Assembly (NCBI GenBank): GCA_021200395.1
Contig: JAJQGQ010000257.1
Location: forward strand, 1 to 8,976
DNA length: 8,976 nt
Direction: 5' to 3'
Source of the DNA: Erysipelotrichaceae bacterium
GTDB lineage: Bacteria > Bacillota_I > Bacilli_A > Erysipelotrichales > Coprobacillaceae
Position 1 is the stretch's first letter; each line of letters begins with the position of its first letter. The notes beneath the pieces were generated by a model. That model saw nothing but the letters and a program-made list of their open reading frames with translations. It did not search any database and was not told the DNA's origin. The position numbers and the translations under genes are program-made. Shown here in pieces: positions 6,642 through 8,976 of the stretch.

Positions 6642-6671
6642 GTCTTAAGAAAAGACATATAATATATAGAC
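6642..6671 (+). promoter_or_regulatory. Invariant 30-nt block, copy 2 (palindrome plus TATAAT)
   Basis: This second copy of the block at 5433-5462 differs only by A for T in the palindrome spacer. GTCTT (6642-6646) / AAGAC (6652-6656) is followed by TATAAT (6658-6663). The sequence 17 bp upstream of TATAAT (TTTAAG) is neither a -35 nor shared with copy 1; similarity begins sharply at GTCTT. The role is unresolved: either a regulator-dependent promoter or a 5' RNA hairpin. Confidence 0.55.
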
Positions 6672-6742
6672 AAAAATAACTCTCTCTCCCTAATATAGTC
6701 TATAAATAAAAATCAAGCGAATTCCTATCGCTTGATTTTTTT
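6665..6742 (+). ncRNA. Candidate small RNA with C-rich loop, copy 2
   Basis: TATAGAC (6665-6671) pairs with GTCTATA (6698-6704), presenting a 26-nt loop that contains CTCTCTCTCCCTAAT (6680-6694). A spacer and a 13-bp terminator follow. Compared with copy 1, the stem lacks the two extra inner pairs and the terminator sequence is unrelated, yet the stem, the CTCTCCCTAAT loop and GTCTATAAA are kept. Like copy 1 it converges on a minus-strand gene and shares its terminator. The loop motif is anti-Shine-Dalgarno-like, so a trans-acting regulatory RNA is inferred. The 5' end is uncertain for the same reason as in copy 1. Confidence 0.6.
6708..6742. terminator. Bidirectional terminator between small RNA copy 2 and the phosphoesterase gene
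   Basis: AAAAATCAAGCGA (6708-6720) and TCGCTTGATTTTT (6728-6740) form a 13-bp stem with a 7-base loop. T-rich sequence follows on the + strand and A-rich sequence precedes it, so it can also terminate the minus-strand operon that ends at 6748. Confidence 0.88.
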
Positions 6743-6747
6743 ATTTA

Positions 6748-7566
6748 TTAATCACTACTAGCTGTATTTAAAGATACAATAATAATTTGATTTGGAGCAA
6801 ATAATTTAAATGGAAATGATGACTGTCCAGTAACACCATTAGAAACAATGAGTGCAGAACTACTTGTCTTGTAAGTGCCATGATTATAAGTCTGACATCC
6901 TTCTTCTGTAAATAATGCACCAAAATAAGGAAGATAAATAGAACCGCCTAAACTATGTCCAGATAATTGTAAATCCACATAATCCTGAGCATTTGTATAA
7001 GTATCTGGATAATGAGCTATACCAATGCTAATAGTATTTGAACTTGTATCTAATGATGAAATATCTGTTTCATCATCATAAACAACTAATGTAAATGTTG
7101 TATTTTCGTAGTAAATAGTTCGACTTGTATCACTCAATACTTCAAAGCCACCATTATTAAGAATTGTAGTCACTTCTAAAGTATTATTTCTATCCTGATC
7201 ACCAAGAATAGCCAATTTACCATATTTACAACTGATGCTTTTTAAAACATTAGCGACTTCATCATCACTAAAAATACTATCCTCATAGAGATCACCGCCA
7301 AAAATAACCATATCAAATGTTTCATCATTAAGATTATCAACTATTTTTGAAAAACGTTCTAAACTATCATCATTTGTTAAATTAACATCTGAAATAAAAG
7401 CAATCTTAAAATCATTCAAATCAGAGCCAATATTTTCATTAACATATCTGATATTTTTGAAAGTACATTCAGTTGGAGAAATAAAGAAACCATAACCACA
7501 TATAACAATCAGAGATACAACAATAGCTATTAAAATAATACGTCTAATAATTTGTAATGATTTCAT
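6748..7566 (-). CDS. Membrane-anchored metallophosphoesterase homologue with degenerate active site
   Basis: This 272-residue protein has one N-terminal membrane anchor (about 9-29) and a calcineurin-like phosphoesterase fold related to YkuE/YaeI-type proteins. The order of motifs is recognisable, but several key residues differ. The usual D-x-H is D60-V-N62. G-D is kept (G91-D92). G-N-H-D is G122-D-Q124-D125, losing the catalytic His. The lone His is kept (H185 in AHYPD). G-H-x-H is G203-H204-S-L206. The C-terminal part (GGSIYLPYFGALF onward) follows the family well, so this is not decay or frameshift. It may be a pseudo-enzyme or have altered metal use. Its ATG overlaps the RNase J stop (ATGA, 7563-7566), and no Shine-Dalgarno is visible before it, so translation probably depends on coupling. 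Fold call is secure; activity is doubtful. Confidence 0.85.
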   Translation of the reverse strand: MKSLQIIRRIILIAIVVSLIVICGYGFFISPTECTFKNIRYVNENIGSDLNDFKIAFISDVNLTNDDSLERFSKIVDNLNDETFDMVIFGGDLYEDSIFSDDEVANVLKSISCKYGKLAILGDQDRNNTLEVTTILNNGGFEVLSDTSRTIYYENTTFTLVVYDDETDISSLDTSSNTISIGIAHYPDTYTNAQDYVDLQLSGHSLGGSIYLPYFGALFTEEGCQTYNHGTYKTSSSALIVSNGVTGQSSFPFKLFAPNQIIIVSLNTASSD

Positions 7567-8976
7567 ACTTTTTTATTCATAATAACTGGTATGATCATTG
7601 GGTTTCTTTTTGTTTTGTGATAGAAATAAGGACTTAACGTATCTCTAATTGTATTTTTGATTTCACCAAATGTGGTTTTACGTTTTAATAGCTTAGTTAA
7701 TTCACGACTCACTAAATACTCTGCTTCCCTAATCATTTCCTTGCTATCTTGCATATATACAAAACCTCTAGACATAATAATTGGCTTGTTAAGTAAACAT
7801 CCTGCACGAGAATCCATGGCAATTAATACAGAAACCATACCATCTTCTGCGAGTATTTGACGATCTCTTAAAACTGCTGTAGATAAACCTGTAATATCAT
7901 TACCATCAACATAAATATCATCTACATGAATACGTGGTCCAAGCCTTGCTTCACCATCTCTTAAAAGAATAGAATCACCATTAGATAATATAAAGGCATG
8001 ATCTGCTGGGAAACCAACTTCTTCATATAATTTTGCATGAATCTTTAACATGCGATATTCACCATGAACAGGGAAGAAATATTTAGGCTTTGTAAGTAAT
8101 AACATTAACTTTTGTTCTTCCTGTGACGCATGACCAGAAGTATGTAAATTACTAATAGCTTCATTAGTGAGTACGCGTGCTCCAGCACGATATAGTTTAT
8201 TAATAACTTTATTCACACTACCAGTATTACCAGGAATAGGGTTAGATGAAAATAATACAGTATCACCTGGTTTAATAGATATTTGACGATGTGTACCATT
8301 CGCAATTCTGCTTAAGGCAGCTAATGCTTCTCCTTGACTACCTGTACATAATATCAAAATCTCATTATCTGGTAACCTTTTAGCCTCATCATTTTTGATA
8401 AAGAAACGATCAGGACATTTAATATATCCTAATTGTCTAGATATTTGAATATTATTTTCCATCGATCTACCAAATACTAATATTTTACGATTAAACTTTA
8501 CAGCTGCATCAATAATTTGTTGAACACGATGAATATTAGAAGCAAAAGTTGCTACAATAAGACGACCTTCAGTCTTTCTAAATTCTTCTTGTACACTATA
8601 AGCTACCTGTTTTTCACTGACTGTAAAATTAGGAATTTCGGCATTTGTAGAATCACTCAATAATAAAGTAACTCCAGTTTCACCTAAAAAAGAGATAACC
8701 TGATAATCAGCAGGATCACCAACAGGTGTCAAATCGAATTTAAAATCTCCTGTAGAAACAATACGTCCATTAGGAGTATTGATAATAATACCTAAAGATT
8801 CAGGGATGGAGTGATTGGTTTTAAAGAAACCTATATTGAAATATTTTGTTCTAATTTGATATAAATCATTAATCTCAATAAGCTTTGTCGCATTTGTTAA
8901 ATGTTTTTCTTCTAGCTTTCTTTTGATCATGGCACATGCTAAAGGTGATGCATAAATAAATCTTACAGGTACAACC
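7563..8976 (-). CDS. rnj: Ribonuclease J (partial, N-terminus beyond window edge)
   Basis: RNase J is a cytosolic metallo-beta-lactamase/beta-CASP nuclease with 5'-3' exonuclease and endonuclease activity in mRNA decay and rRNA maturation of Bacillota. The frame stays open to 8976 upstream of the Met at 8930 (reading VPVRFIYASPLACA then MIKRKL), so that Met is internal. About 470 residues are present, and roughly the first 80-100, including the H-x-H-x-D-H metal motif, are missing by window truncation. Visible landmarks are NHSIPES (plus about 8800-8822), STGDFKFD (about 8728-8760), the beta-CASP segment ATFASNIHRVQ, SSNPIPGN, LHTSGHASQEE (about 8118-8150), PVHGEYRML and a complete C-terminal domain. 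It is cotranscribed with the phosphoesterase homologue, which it overlaps by four bases. Paralogue J1 versus J2 cannot be assigned here. Confidence 0.95.
   Translation of the reverse strand, partial: VVPVRFIYASPLACAMIKRKLEEKHLTNATKLIEINDLYQIRTKYFNIGFFKTNHSIPESLGIIINTPNGRIVSTGDFKFDLTPVGDPADYQVISFLGETGVTLLLSDSTNAEIPNFTVSEKQVAYSVQEEFRKTEGRLIVATFASNIHRVQQIIDAAVKFNRKILVFGRSMENNIQISRQLGYIKCPDRFFIKNDEAKRLPDNEILILCTGSQGEALAALSRIANGTHRQISIKPGDTVLFSSNPIPGNTGSVNKVINKLYRAGARVLTNEAISNLHTSGHASQEEQKLMLLLTKPKYFFPVHGEYRMLKIHAKLYEEVGFPADHAFILSNGDSILLRDGEARLGPRIHVDDIYVDGNDITGLSTAVLRDRQILAEDGMVSVLIAMDSRAGCLLNKPIIMSRGFVYMQDSKEMIREAEYLVSRELTKLLKRKTTFGEIKNTIRDTLSPYFYHKTKRNPMIIPVIMNKKV

Noticed and set aside
6507..6662. 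Open frame from TTG 6507 (about 51 codons, or 37 codons from ATG 6549) after GGGGGAGA
   Set aside because: It runs through the strong terminator at 6536-6569 and the invariant block of copy 2, and its Phe/Ile/Tyr/Lys composition is what AT-rich noncoding DNA gives in any open frame.
5433..6742. The two repeat copies as a miniature transposon or CRISPR-like repeat
   Set aside because: There are no terminal inverted repeats or target duplications, only two widely spaced copies, and the internal variation follows an RNA hairpin and terminator layout.
7657..7860. Plus-strand open frame of 67 codons opposite RNase J
   Set aside because: It is antisense to the conserved C-terminal part of RNase J, with no ribosome site or promoter.

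Overview
The window is strongly AT-rich DNA with Shine-Dalgarno-led genes, standard stop codons (TGA is used as a stop), A/T-rich hairpin terminators and canonical TTGACA/TATAAT-type promoters. The gene set (fused AdhE, stand-alone NusG domain II protein, MacB/FtsX-type ABC pair, ChbG/YdjC deacetylase, RNase J) fits a fermentative low-GC Bacillota. My guess is the Erysipelotrichia/Coprobacillaceae neighbourhood of gut anaerobes, but this is inference from protein flavour and not proof.

Left part (1-5392), all on the + strand: adhE (bifunctional acetaldehyde-CoA/alcohol dehydrogenase) ends in a perfect hairpin terminator. The right arm of that hairpin also supplies the -35 box of a promoter for a small membrane-anchored NusG domain II protein. 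That gene has its own terminator. Next comes a promoter and a two-gene ABC operon: a four-TM MacB/FtsX-type permease with Ser/Asp-rich extracellular loops, then its ATPase. Two of these genes have spurious upstream in-frame ATGs; I place their starts at 2783 and 3226.

Middle part (5393-6747) is the most unusual. Two copies of a compact element lie on the + strand at about 5433-5527 and 6642-6742. Each has a 30-nt nearly invariant block, an A/U-rich stem with a C-rich loop sharing CTCTCCCTAAT, and a strong hairpin terminator. Each faces, and shares its terminator with, a convergent minus-strand gene. Between them lie a ChbG/YdjC-type carbohydrate deacetylase (minus strand) and a separate short + strand transcription unit (about 6406-6569). 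That unit has a near-consensus promoter, six purine/G-rich patches, a possible 17-residue peptide and a 15-bp terminator. The C-rich loops and the invariant block are complementary to parts of this transcript. This looks like an undescribed small-RNA family and possibly a matching target or sponge RNA.

Right part (6748-8976), minus strand: RNase J (its N-terminus lies beyond the window edge), followed with a 4-base ATGA overlap by a membrane-anchored metallophosphoesterase homologue. Several canonical metal/catalytic residues of that protein are replaced, so it may be a non-catalytic or altered enzyme.
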